Assembly: GCA_015061525.1 (NCBI GenBank)
Contig: SUWK01000007.1
Coordinates: 1-62,274 of the forward strand
Direction: 5' to 3'
Origin: Lentisphaerota bacterium
GTDB lineage: Bacteria > Verrucomicrobiota > Lentisphaeria > Victivallales > Victivallaceae
Length of the DNA: 62,274 nucleotides
Shown here: positions 17,702 through 26,495 of the stretch, piece by piece
How positions within the stretch are numbered: the first letter of the stretch is position 1
How the letters are laid out: each line of letters starts with the position of its first letter
Made by a program: the position numbers and the translations under genes
Notes under the pieces: generated by a model
What the model was told of the DNA's origin: nothing
Seen by the model: the letters and a program-made list of their open reading frames with translations, nothing else
Databases searched by the model: none

Positions 17702-19021
17702 ATGATGAAAGCTGTTAACATTTCAAACGCGATCCTCAATTTTGAAGGCAAAGAGGTCGTATTGCCGGTCATCAGCGGTACCGAGGGCGAAAAAGCAGTG
17801 GATATTTCCGGTTTGCGCAAAGCCACCGGTTTGATCACTATGGATCCCGGTTTTGCCAACACCGCCAACTGCTGCAGCCAGATCACCTATATCGACGGTG
17901 AAAAAGGTATTCTGCGCTACCGGGGCATTCCGATTGCGGAACTGGCAGCGAAAGTTTCCTTTGTGGATGTGGCATATCTGCTGGTGCATGGTACGCTGCC
18001 GACCGCTGAAGAGCGGATAGATTTTTCCAATCTGCTCAACTACAACTCACTTCTTCACGAGGATATGCGGCACTTTTTCGACCATTTCCCCAAAGGTGCG
18101 CACCCGATGCACATTCTTTCGACCATGGTCAATGCGATGGCGGCATTCTATCCTACAGTAGATGTGACCACCACGGCGCGCAACATTGAGCGTTCCTGCG
18201 CCCGGGTGATCTCCATCGTGCGTACTATCGCTGCTTTTGCGTATAAAAAATCCATCGGCGAACCGATCGTCTATCCCAGGCACGATCTTTCATATTGTGC
18301 CAACTTCCTCAATATGATGTTCGATTCGCCGGTGAAACCTTACCATATCAGTCCGGAAGCTGTAAGGCTGCTCAACGTGCTTTTCATCATCCACGCTGAT
18401 CATGAACAGAACTGCTCCACCACGGCGGTGCGTGCCATCGGCAGTGCCCAGGCGAACTTGTACTCTACTATCGCCGCCGGAGTTTCCGCTCTTTCCGGTC
18501 CGCTTCACGGTGGTGCGAACCAGGCGGTCATCGAACAATTGCGGATGATCCAGGCTGACGGCGATGTGGTAAAATTCATCAAAAAAGCCAAAGATAAAAA
18601 TGATCCGTTCCGTCTGATGGGCTTCGGACACCGGGTCTACAAGACCTACGATCCCCGGGCGGAGATCGTCCGCAGCGAGTGCGAAAAATATCTTAAGGCT
18701 TCCGGGATCAATGATCCGCTGCTGGATATCGCCCGCAGGATTGAGGCAACTGCCCGCGAAGACAGTTACTTTGTGGAACGCGGACTTTATCCGAATGTGG
18801 ATTTCTACACCGGTATTCTCTACCGGGCGATGGGTATTCCGGAAAATATGTTTACCGTGATGTTCGCGCTGGCGCGTCTGCCCGGATGGGTGGCACACTG
18901 GCGGGAGATGATCGGTGACTCTACCAAGATCGTGCGTCCGCGCCAGATCTATACCGGCAGGACACCTGAAGAGGTCGGTTCGGAGATCGAGGGCTTTTCC
19001 GCCCCGGATCTGCTTATCTGA
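17702..19021 (+). CDS. gltA: Citrate synthase
   Basis: Condenses acetyl-CoA with oxaloacetate at the entry to the TCA cycle. From the ATG at 17702 the product is 439 aa, the size of bacterial type II hexameric citrate synthases. Motifs include NCSTTAVRAIGSAQ, GPLHGGANQAVIEQL and GFGHRVYKTYDPRA, holding the catalytic histidines and arginine. AAGGA precedes the ATG; the open frame extends upstream into the MITE, but those residues are not citrate synthase. rmuC follows in the same direction. Expression may now depend on the promoter brought by the element. Confidence 0.95.
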   Translation: MMKAVNISNAILNFEGKEVVLPVISGTEGEKAVDISGLRKATGLITMDPGFANTANCCSQITYIDGEKGILRYRGIPIAELAAKVSFVDVAYLLVHGTLPTAEERIDFSNLLNYNSLLHEDMRHFFDHFPKGAHPMHILSTMVNAMAAFYPTVDVTTTARNIERSCARVISIVRTIAAFAYKKSIGEPIVYPRHDLSYCANFLNMMFDSPVKPYHISPEAVRLLNVLFIIHADHEQNCSTTAVRAIGSAQANLYSTIAAGVSALSGPLHGGANQAVIEQLRMIQADGDVVKFIKKAKDKNDPFRLMGFGHRVYKTYDPRAEIVRSECEKYLKASGINDPLLDIARRIEATAREDSYFVERGLYPNVDFYTGILYRAMGIPENMFTVMFALARLPGWVAHWREMIGDSTKIVRPRQIYTGRTPEEVGSEIEGFSAPDLLI

Positions 19022-19039
19022 AATTTGCGGTGAACGATC

Positions 19040-20392
19040 GTGTTGTGGCTGATCATAATCTTCCTGCTGACTGTTATTCTGGTGATGTTGGTAATACTGC
19101 TGCGCCGGAATGGTGATGCGCGCAGTATTGAGGTTTGCGAACATGGTTTTGCAGCCGGCCGCAGTGAGTTGAATGAGAACTTTTCCCGCAGCCGCATGGA
19201 GCTGCAGCAGCATTTCAATATGCAGCAGGAGATGGTGAAAAGTTCTTTTGCCGACTTCATGAGGTTTCTGCAGGAGTTCCGTGATGCGGTTCAGCAGGCG
19301 GACGTGCAGAGTGCCGAAAAACTTGCCGGAGCTTTGCAGAATTACGGTGATCGTACCGATAAGAGAAGTTTGGAACTGACCCGGACGCTGGATGAGAAGA
19401 TCCGGCTCTTTGAGGAAAATACCGGCAATCAGCTCGCCCGTAACCGCGAACTGCTGGATGAAAAACTGAAAAATATTCAGGAGGAGAACCGCTCCAAACT
19501 GGATGAGATGAAGAAGACCGTGGATGAAAAGCTGCAGCAGTCCATGGAAAAGCACTTCAATGAGTCATTCAAACTTATCAGTCAGCGTCTGGAGGAGGTT
19601 CATAAAGGCTTGGGAGAGATGCAGAATCTTGCCGCCGGAGTCGGGGATCTGAAAAAAGTTCTGACCAATGTCAAGACCCGCGGCAATATCGGTGAGATCC
19701 AGCTTTCAACGCTTTTGGAACAGTACCTCGCCGCTGACCAGTATGTGGTCAATATCGCCACTGTACCCAACAGTACAGAGATAGTGGAATTTGCGGTAAA
19801 ACTGCCGGGAACTGAAGATGATGCGCCGGTTTATCTGCCGATAGACAGTAAATTTCCGGTGGAGGATTACCAGCGGCTTCTGGAGTGTTACGAGGAGTTC
19901 CCGCAGATGTCGCCGGAGGTGAAAAAAGCGCAGGAGGCATTTGCCAGAACTGTCCGCAAAAGTGCTTCAGATATCCGTGAAAAGTATATTTATCCGCCGC
20001 GCACGACTGCTTTTGCTCTGATGTTCGTGCCCAGTGAAGGTATTTATGCGGAAATTTTGCGGATCCCCGGACTCTTTGAAAAATTGCAGAGTGAGCTGCA
20101 GATTTCGGTGGTCGGACCATCCAATCTGGTGGCGTTTCTTAATTCGCTGCAGATGGGATTCCGTACGCTTGCCATTGAACAGCGTTCCAATGAGGTGTGG
20201 AAGATCCTCGGTGCGGTGAAAACTGAATTCAATAAATTCGGCAATGAAATGGATGCTACGCGGAAAAGTCTGGAAAGTGTGGTCAACCATATGGAAAAGA
20301 TCGGTACCCGTTCCCGCGCTCTTGAACGTAAACTGCGTACTGTTCAGGAGTTGGGAAACGATGAGGAAAGTTCCGCTTTGCTCAACGAGTGA
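19040..20392 (+). CDS. rmuC: RmuC family protein
   Basis: 450-aa member of the RmuC family, linked to limiting recombination between inverted repeats. It has one N-terminal membrane helix (about 1-22), a long coiled coil (about 35-195) rich in Glu, Gln and Arg, and then the conserved PD-(D/E)XK-like nuclease domain (KTRGNIGEIQLSTLLEQYL, YLPIDSKFPVEDYQRLLE, NLVAFLNSLQMGFRTLAIEQ). It starts with GTG just after gltA. The biochemical activity of the family is not firmly established. Confidence 0.92.
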   Translation: MLWLIIIFLLTVILVMLVILLRRNGDARSIEVCEHGFAAGRSELNENFSRSRMELQQHFNMQQEMVKSSFADFMRFLQEFRDAVQQADVQSAEKLAGALQNYGDRTDKRSLELTRTLDEKIRLFEENTGNQLARNRELLDEKLKNIQEENRSKLDEMKKTVDEKLQQSMEKHFNESFKLISQRLEEVHKGLGEMQNLAAGVGDLKKVLTNVKTRGNIGEIQLSTLLEQYLAADQYVVNIATVPNSTEIVEFAVKLPGTEDDAPVYLPIDSKFPVEDYQRLLECYEEFPQMSPEVKKAQEAFARTVRKSASDIREKYIYPPRTTAFALMFVPSEGIYAEILRIPGLFEKLQSELQISVVGPSNLVAFLNSLQMGFRTLAIEQRSNEVWKILGAVKTEFNKFGNEMDATRKSLESVVNHMEKIGTRSRALERKLRTVQELGNDEESSALLNE

Positions 20393-20500
20393 TACCCGTT
20401 CCGGGGTGGATGAGGCGGTCGCTCATTGAATACCGGGATGATACAGATATACGGATGTGTACCAACGATAAATGCGCATCCGGAAAACGTTAAAGTTACT

Positions 20501-20749
20501 ATGATAAACAACAACGATAAAAACAAAGAAGCAATGCTGTTTGGCGTGGGATTGGATAACCGCGACGGTCATAAACGGATCACCAAAGGGGATAATTTCT
20601 ATCTTGCCGGCGGTTCCGAGGAGACTCACGAGCGTATGACCGAAACGGTGATCAAATTCAATGAAAAACTTGCCAGGAAAGGCAAACATCTGCAGGAACT
20701 TTCACGTGAGGAGTTCCGTGATATGATGCGTGAAGCGGAAGGAAAATGA
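20501..20749 (+). CDS. Small conserved-looking protein of unknown function
   Basis: About 82 aa, hydrophilic, starting MINNNDKNKEAMLFGVGLDN. The middle, HKRITKGDNFYLAGGSEETH, looks structured and the C-terminal half is a charged helix ending in EEFRDMMREAEGK. In-frame alternative starts (TTG 20426, ATG 20438) would lengthen it. No family is recognised. It sits between rmuC and priA and ends 7 bp before the priA ATG, so it is likely cotranslated with priA. Confidence 0.6.
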   Translation: MINNNDKNKEAMLFGVGLDNRDGHKRITKGDNFYLAGGSEETHERMTETVIKFNEKLARKGKHLQELSREEFRDMMREAEGK

Positions 20750-20756
20750 CTTTCCT

Positions 20757-22985
20757 ATGATCGCCAAGGTCATCACTGATATTTCGCTTGACCGCGAATT
20801 TGACTATCTGGTGCCGCCGGAATTGGAACCGATCCTGCGTATCGGCAGTGCTGTCACGGTTCCTTTCGGCAGAACGACACGAACCGGATATGTTTTAAGT
20901 CTTGCTGAAACCAGCTCTTACGACCCCGGAAAACTCCGCGGACTTTCCGGTATCGCCAATGATCGTCCGGCGATTCCGGAAAATCTTATAAAGCTCGGCA
21001 AATGGATCGCTGAATACTATTGTGCCACGCAGGAACACGCCATACGGACTTTGCTTCCTGCCGCTGTGCGCAGCGGACGTGTCCGTGAAAAAAAGTGCAG
21101 ACTGTATTCAGTTTCCGATCTTGCTGCCGCTGAAAAGTACATGATTGAACACGCCCGGGAGACCCGGCTTGCCAAAAGGATCGCGGTTCTGCAAATGGTC
21201 ATCCGCAAAGGTGAGGGGCCAAAAGCGGAGTTTGCCACTGAAAGCGGTTTTTCCGCTTCGGCATTTGATGCTTTGTGCAAGGAAGGGTTGATTTCCATGC
21301 GTGAAGAAGCGGTGAGTGATGATTTTGACGATGCCGTGGAGACGCTTCCGGATTCACCGCTTACCCCATCGGCAGATCAGAGAAAAGCTCTTGACCAGAT
21401 CTCGGAAATGCTTGCATCCCGAACACCATCTCATGTCCAGCTGCTTTTCGGTACGACCAACAGCGGCAAGACGGAAGTTTATCTACAGGCGATCAGTAAA
21501 GTTCTGGAAATGGGGAAATCTGCTATCGTACTGGTTCCGGAAATTTCGCTCACTCCGCAGACTGTCCGCCGCTTCCGCGCCCGCTTCGGTAAAAGGTTGA
21601 GTGTTCTCCACAGCCGTTTGAGCGACCGGGAACGTTTTGACGAATGGAACAAAATCAACTCCGGAAAAGTCCAGATCGCTATCGGAGCGCGTTCGGCACT
21701 TTTCGCTCCGTTTGACAACCTTGGGCTGATCGTCGTTGATGAGGAGCATGACAGCAGTTACAAACAGTCTGAATCTCCGCGTTATCACGCCCGTGATGTT
21801 GCCGTCGTGCGGGGCAAATTGGAAAACGCCTGCGTTATTCTCGGTTCGGCGACTCCGGCTGCTGAATCACTTTATAACGCGCAGCAGGGCAAATTCATGC
21901 TCTGCCGTATGGCGGCGCAGGTGGATAATAAACCGGCTCCGGTCATCAGGATAGTTGACCGCCGCCTTGATCCTGCTCCGGAACCCGGAGTGAGCAATCT
22001 GCTTTCCCCCATACTTATCCATGCCGTGGAAGAACGCCTTGAACGCGGCGAGCAGGCGATACTTTTTCTCAACCGCCGGGGATACGCCAGAACGCTCTGC
22101 TGTCCGCAGTGCGGTTATGAAGCGCGCTGCCCGGAGTGTTCAATAAATTACAACTACACCTACAGCCGCAGCCGCGAAGTTTTGAGCTGCCACCTCTGCG
22201 GCGGAGTGGTTCCTGCTCCGCAGGTATGTCCGGAGTGCGGATGGCACGAAATACACTACTTCGGCAGTGGTACGGAAAAACTTGAAAGCTGTGCCAGAGC
22301 TGTTTTTTCCGGTGCCAGAATCGGCAGAATGGACTCTGATCTCATGAGGTCAGCCGATGATTATGAAGTGGTGCTGGATAAGTTCCGCCGGGGCAGACTG
22401 GATATTCTCGTCGGCACTCAGATGATTGCCAAAGGGCTGCATTTTCCCGGAGTGACGCTGGTCGGGGTGGTCAATGCCGACTTGGGATTGTCAATGCCCG
22501 ATTTCCGCGCTCAGGAACGGACATTTCAAATGCTCACACAGGTTGCCGGACGCGCCGGGCGCGGTGAAAGACGCGGTGAAGTAATCTTTCAAACCACCCG
22601 CGACAGCGATGTATTGCGTTTTGCCGCAAATCTGGATTTTGAGGGATTTTCCAAATTCGATCTGGAGTTTCGTGAATTGCTGAATTATCCGCCTTTCACC
22701 AGGTTGATCGCTATATTTTTCAAAGGAGAAAAGGAAGCTGATGTCGCGGAATATGCCGCATATTTTGCCGGAAAACTGGCTGCTTACCAGCATGACAAAC
22801 TGCGGATAACCCCGCCTGCTCCTGCTCCGGTGGAAAAAATCCGCAATCAATTCCGCTATATGATGGTAGTCCGCGGAACCGGTTTGAAAACCATCCGTGA
22901 AGCCATCCGTGTTCTCGCCCTGCATCATACTCCACCTGCCGGTGTGACCGTCGCTGTCGATGTTGATGCCCAACATCTGATGTGA
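20757..22985 (+). CDS. priA: Primosomal replication protein N' (PriA helicase)
   Basis: Restarts collapsed replication forks by loading the replisome. About 742 aa: an N-terminal DNA-binding domain, Walker A LFGTTNSGKTEVYLQ, the DEEHD box, and a zinc-binding segment (CPQCG, CPEC, CHLCGG, CPECG) between the helicase lobes, followed by GTQMIAKGLHFPGVTLVG and QVAGRAGRGERRG. The ATG at 20757 begins the conserved AKVITDISLDREFDYLVP; an upstream start would add nine unrelated residues. Confidence 0.96.
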   Translation: MIAKVITDISLDREFDYLVPPELEPILRIGSAVTVPFGRTTRTGYVLSLAETSSYDPGKLRGLSGIANDRPAIPENLIKLGKWIAEYYCATQEHAIRTLLPAAVRSGRVREKKCRLYSVSDLAAAEKYMIEHARETRLAKRIAVLQMVIRKGEGPKAEFATESGFSASAFDALCKEGLISMREEAVSDDFDDAVETLPDSPLTPSADQRKALDQISEMLASRTPSHVQLLFGTTNSGKTEVYLQAISKVLEMGKSAIVLVPEISLTPQTVRRFRARFGKRLSVLHSRLSDRERFDEWNKINSGKVQIAIGARSALFAPFDNLGLIVVDEEHDSSYKQSESPRYHARDVAVVRGKLENACVILGSATPAAESLYNAQQGKFMLCRMAAQVDNKPAPVIRIVDRRLDPAPEPGVSNLLSPILIHAVEERLERGEQAILFLNRRGYARTLCCPQCGYEARCPECSINYNYTYSRSREVLSCHLCGGVVPAPQVCPECGWHEIHYFGSGTEKLESCARAVFSGARIGRMDSDLMRSADDYEVVLDKFRRGRLDILVGTQMIAKGLHFPGVTLVGVVNADLGLSMPDFRAQERTFQMLTQVAGRAGRGERRGEVIFQTTRDSDVLRFAANLDFEGFSKFDLEFRELLNYPPFTRLIAIFFKGEKEADVAEYAAYFAGKLAAYQHDKLRITPPAPAPVEKIRNQFRYMMVVRGTGLKTIREAIRVLALHHTPPAGVTVAVDVDAQHLM

Positions 22986-23091
22986 CCTGCTTTTTTATCG
23001 GGAAAGTAAGTAAAAGAAAAACGGATCGTTCAGCCGGCGTGCAGCGTGATAAGGCGCACAGAAGTATGGAGACCGTTCGCAGCAGTATTTA

Positions 23092-24177
23092 TCATACAAG
23101 CATTTTGGCAAAGACGGCAAAACCTTCATTTTCCGGGTATGCTCCGAGAACTTTGCCACGTTGAAATATGATCAGTTGACCGTTGCGGCTGCCGGCAATA
23201 CCGATGTCGGCGTTGCGTGCCTCCCCCGGGCCGTTTACCGGACAGCCCATAACCGCGATCTTTTTCCAGCGCAGCTCAACAGATTTTTTTTGAAGTTCAG
23301 CAACCAGCTTTTCAACTTTCTGCGTCAGACCGATCAGGTCGATCTCGGTTCTGCCGCAGGTGGGGCAGGAGATGATTTCAACTGAATTTTTCCGCAATCC
23401 GCAGGCATCAAGTATCCGCAATGCCGCCGCGATTTCCGCTTCCGGGGCAGCGGTCAGGCTTACACGGATGGTGTCACCGATGCCGTCAGTCAGCAGTGAA
23501 CCCATGGCGATCGCAGAACGCAGTTCTCCTTTTGCAGGAGTTCCCGCTTCAGTCAACCCCAGATGCAGCGGCAGATCACTTGATGCTGCAAAACGCCGGT
23601 ATGCTTTGACAGTGACGGAAATGTCGGAACTTTTGACTGCGGCTTTGATTTTTTCCACTCCGAAATCAGCCAGCATACTGCATTGTTCCAGAACCGCTTC
23701 CACCAGCAGCTGCGCTATGGCATCGCTTTTTTCCATGCCGCCGGCAAGCAGTTCATCAAGTTTGTGAAGTTTCAGACTTCCGGCATTGGCTCCAACCCTG
23801 ATGACCGTATCATTTGCCGCCGCACAGCGTGCGATGGATTCCAACAGTTTGCGGTCGTGGATGATTCCGGGATTGACACGCACACCGGCACAGCCGTTTT
23901 CCATGGCGGCAATGGCGGATTGTCCGGAAAACTGGATATCTGCGATCACCGGAATCGGGGAAAGAGCGCAAATCTGTTTCAGTGCGACGGTGTCAGCCGG
24001 GGAATCTGCCGACACCCGGATTATGTCACATCCGGCATCCGCCAGACGCATTATCTGCGCCATCGTCCGGTCGATATCTGCCGTCGGCGTGTTGCACATG
24101 GATTGGATCGTTACCGGATATCCGGACCCGATACCGGTTGTTTTACCGAGCAGAAAATTACGGGTTGTCCGGCGCAT
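23092..24177 (-). CDS. ispG: 4-hydroxy-3-methylbut-2-enyl diphosphate synthase
   Basis: Penultimate enzyme of the MEP isoprenoid pathway, a [4Fe-4S] protein. The 361-aa sequence has the N-terminal barrel (GYPVTIQSMCNTPTADID, GVRVNPG) and the C-terminal cluster-binding cysteines in SCPTCGR and MGCPVNGPGEA. Its start overlaps the end of rseP by 20 nt, so the two are cotranscribed from the promoter at 25884-25912. rseP and isoprenoid genes are neighbours in many bacteria. Confidence 0.96.
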   Translation of the reverse strand: MRRTTRNFLLGKTTGIGSGYPVTIQSMCNTPTADIDRTMAQIMRLADAGCDIIRVSADSPADTVALKQICALSPIPVIADIQFSGQSAIAAMENGCAGVRVNPGIIHDRKLLESIARCAAANDTVIRVGANAGSLKLHKLDELLAGGMEKSDAIAQLLVEAVLEQCSMLADFGVEKIKAAVKSSDISVTVKAYRRFAASSDLPLHLGLTEAGTPAKGELRSAIAMGSLLTDGIGDTIRVSLTAAPEAEIAAALRILDACGLRKNSVEIISCPTCGRTEIDLIGLTQKVEKLVAELQKKSVELRWKKIAVMGCPVNGPGEARNADIGIAGSRNGQLIIFQRGKVLGAYPENEGFAVFAKMLV

Positions 24178-25831
24178 TATCCACCACCTTGATCAGGCAA
24201 TTGGTTCTGCTGATCTGCCGCACCAGACGTCTGCCGTCAAAGTAGGTGATAATAACGGTGAGCAGGATCAGGAATGTTACAAAGATGTATGACAGTACTT
24301 TCATCACACTTGAGGGCAGCTTTCTGCCGGTGATCAATTCCAGAATACCGAAAAAGATATGACCGCCGTCAAGCACCGGCAGCGGCAGCAGGTTGAAAAT
24401 CGCCAGCGCAAAGGAGATAACTGCTATCAGATAAATACCGTAAGCCGGACTGGTGCGTATGGAGTTATAGAGTACCATGCCTATTCCCAGCGTACTGGAC
24501 ATGTGGCTGGGTTTGAGAGAACTGCTGTTTTCGGTGAGGTTGAGTTTATTGCCGATGGTTGTGCCGATGCCGCGCAGACTTTTCCAGGTCATTTCCAGCG
24601 TGTGCCACAGAAGTTCCACCGGATTGGGATGATTGTATGCGGCAAGTTCCACACCGATCTCATAGGGCGCAAAACGGCGGGCGGTAACCGTGTATTCCAG
24701 AACTTCTCCGCCGCGCCGGACTTTGAGTTTGACCGGTTCCGTGCGTTTTTTTGCGATGTATTTCTGCATGTCAGACGGGGTGACTATCTCCATAGAATCC
24801 GCTGCGATGAGTATATCATCCTGTTTCAGACCGGCTTCTGCGGCGGCACCGCCTGCCATTACCGAGGAGATTTTCACTTTTCCATCGGCAAGCTGCATGG
24901 TTATTCCGGTAAGGAATATTTCTTCTTTTTCCGTACCGGGAACAGCTTGAGGAGTGACGGATATTTGCAGCTCTCTGCCATTACGCATGATATTGAACAG
25001 TTGTTCTTTACCGTTGGAGAAGTTGAGTGCGGACTGGAAATTTTCCGGGCCGGCAACATTTTTGCCATTGATGGCGGTGACGATATCGCCGTCCTGAATC
25101 CCGGCTTTGGCAGCGGGGGAATTTTTCAGAGGATAAAGTTTGATGGGGATGAGCGGGTGGAAAAACGGATAGGCAAGTTTTTCATCACCGGCTTTGCCGG
25201 GGGCGTTGGGGTTTTCCGCCGGGATGTAGGAAATATGCAGAATTTCCCCGTCGCGGCGCACTTCCAGTTTGACTTCACCGATGGTGAAGAGGATCTTTTC
25301 CACAAATTTTTCCCACGTATCGTGAAACTCTTCGCCGTTGAGTTTTACAATCACATCACCTTTGCGCAGACCGGCAAGGTATTCAGGACACTTTTCCGGA
25401 ACGCTCAAAACTTCAATTTCGCGCATTTTAGGCGTTCCCTGCGGTACGCCGATCACCCAGACGATACAACCGATAAGCAAACCGGAAATAATATTGAAAA
25501 CGGGCCCGGCGACGGCAGTGATGATCCGGGCTTTTGCTGAAGCCGGCGGCAGGGGTGTGCCGTCGGCACTTTTCGGAATACCGTCGGAGGCATCCACCTG
25601 CGGCAGTTCCACATATCCGCCGAGAGGGATCCAGCCGATGCGGTATTCAACTCCCTTGTATTTTTTGCGCCATACCGGGCGGAACCCGATGGAAAAAGCA
25701 TCGACATGCAGTCCCATCATCCTGCCTGCCAGAAAGTGACCGAGTTCATGCGAAAATATACAGAACCCCAAGGCGATAAAAACGAAAAGTATTGAACCGG
25801 CAATACTCAAATATTCCAGAAAGATTTCCAT
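24158..25831 (-). CDS. rseP: RseP-type site-2 (intramembrane) zinc metalloprotease with three PDZ domains
   Basis: Membrane protease that cleaves anti-sigma factors and signal peptides. The 557-aa sequence has the zinc motif HELGH in FSHELGHFLAG (N-terminal helix) and the third ligand in LLPLPVLDGGH (C-terminal membrane region). Between them are three PDZ-like segments (about 130-205, 235-310 and 325-400), with GLRKGDVIVKLNGEEF, GIQDGDIVTAINGKNV and GLKQDDILIAADSMEI as their ligand-groove starts. E. coli RseP has two PDZ domains and is about 100 residues shorter. Confidence 0.93.
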   Translation of the reverse strand: MEIFLEYLSIAGSILFVFIALGFCIFSHELGHFLAGRMMGLHVDAFSIGFRPVWRKKYKGVEYRIGWIPLGGYVELPQVDASDGIPKSADGTPLPPASAKARIITAVAGPVFNIISGLLIGCIVWVIGVPQGTPKMREIEVLSVPEKCPEYLAGLRKGDVIVKLNGEEFHDTWEKFVEKILFTIGEVKLEVRRDGEILHISYIPAENPNAPGKAGDEKLAYPFFHPLIPIKLYPLKNSPAAKAGIQDGDIVTAINGKNVAGPENFQSALNFSNGKEQLFNIMRNGRELQISVTPQAVPGTEKEEIFLTGITMQLADGKVKISSVMAGGAAAEAGLKQDDILIAADSMEIVTPSDMQKYIAKKRTEPVKLKVRRGGEVLEYTVTARRFAPYEIGVELAAYNHPNPVELLWHTLEMTWKSLRGIGTTIGNKLNLTENSSSLKPSHMSSTLGIGMVLYNSIRTSPAYGIYLIAVISFALAIFNLLPLPVLDGGHIFFGILELITGRKLPSSVMKVLSYIFVTFLILLTVIITYFDGRRLVRQISRTNCLIKVVDNAPDNP

Positions 25832-25883
25832 AAAAAATATCTCACTTCCACAATTTATGTGTTAAAAAACATGCCATCTATAT

Positions 25884-25912
25884 AGAATAGTGCATGAACG
25901 GATATTTTTCAA
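25884..25912 (-). promoter_or_regulatory. Promoter of rseP-ispG
   Basis: On the minus strand TTGAAA (25907-25912), 17 nt, TATTCT (25884-25889). The transcript start would lie about 47 nt before the rseP ATG. Confidence 0.6.
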
Positions 25913-25983
25913 GAGCTTTCCGTGTGATTTGCCTGATAAAAAAGCGATCGTCTCATTGAATGGGAACAATCAGCAAAAAAGAA

Positions 25984-26427
25984 GGCTCTGTTCCCGATAT
26001 TGGTTGATGTCCTCCGTGGAACGTTCAACGCACGGGTGCGAGCACCGCGAGGGTGCGAGCGCGCAGTCCGCATGCGAATGAACTTTGCGAGCATTTACAT
26101 GCGAGCAAAGCCGACGCAACAAAAGTTGCGAGGATGAGCGGAGGACGAGCAAAAGCCGGTTACGCCGTGGAAAGACCGCCCAGGCAAGCCGTAAGGCGCA
26201 GCCGTTTGACGACCGGCAAAGCCGGTCTGGCGGTCGCCCCACAGAGTAAACGGCGCATACCTCTGAGGGAAGAACCCAATGACCCGCAACAGTCACGGGA
26301 AGGCTCTTGAGGGAGGGGAGTTTGAGGGGAGGGAAACGCAGTGTCCCGCCCCTCAGGCAAACTGAACGCTGCTAACATCCTTCACAACTTGTGTGCGCAA
26401 TATGTTGTCAACCTATATTGGGAACAA
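25984..26427. repeat. 444-bp dispersed repeat with inverted ends (copy B, complete)
   Basis: Fills the gap between rseP and gdh. The ends are inverted copies of TGTTCCCRATATWGGTTGA. A 22-bp direct repeat with one mismatch, starting GGGAACAATC, lies at 25962-25983 and 26420-26441, the right copy overlapping the repeat end. No protein is evident. The interior is GC-rich with hairpins, notably GACCGGC-TTT-GCCGGTC inside a GCCGTTT/AAACGGC arm (reverse orientation). Parts recur at 1-288 and 62026-62274. Confidence 0.8.
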
Positions 26428-26432
26428 TCGGC

Positions 26433-26474
26433 AAAAAAGAAACGGAACGGATTTCCAAGTGGAAATCCGTTCCG
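26433..26474 (-). terminator. Rho-independent terminator of gdh
   Basis: CGGAACGGATTTCCA (26443-26457) is the exact inverse of 26460-26474, a 15-bp stem with a 2-nt centre. On the minus strand it is followed by TTTCTTTTTT. It lies 20 bp after the gdh stop codon. Confidence 0.9.
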
Positions 26475-26495
26475 CAGCAACTCTGCAGGATACTG

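Noticed and set aside
18290-19555. Long open frame on the minus strand opposite gltA and rmuC
   Set aside because: Its translation is compositionally odd with no recognisable motif, and both plus-strand genes are certain. The same applies to the long frames opposite gdh (26391-27500 and 27585-28838), argG (46717-47976) and accC (50960-52495).
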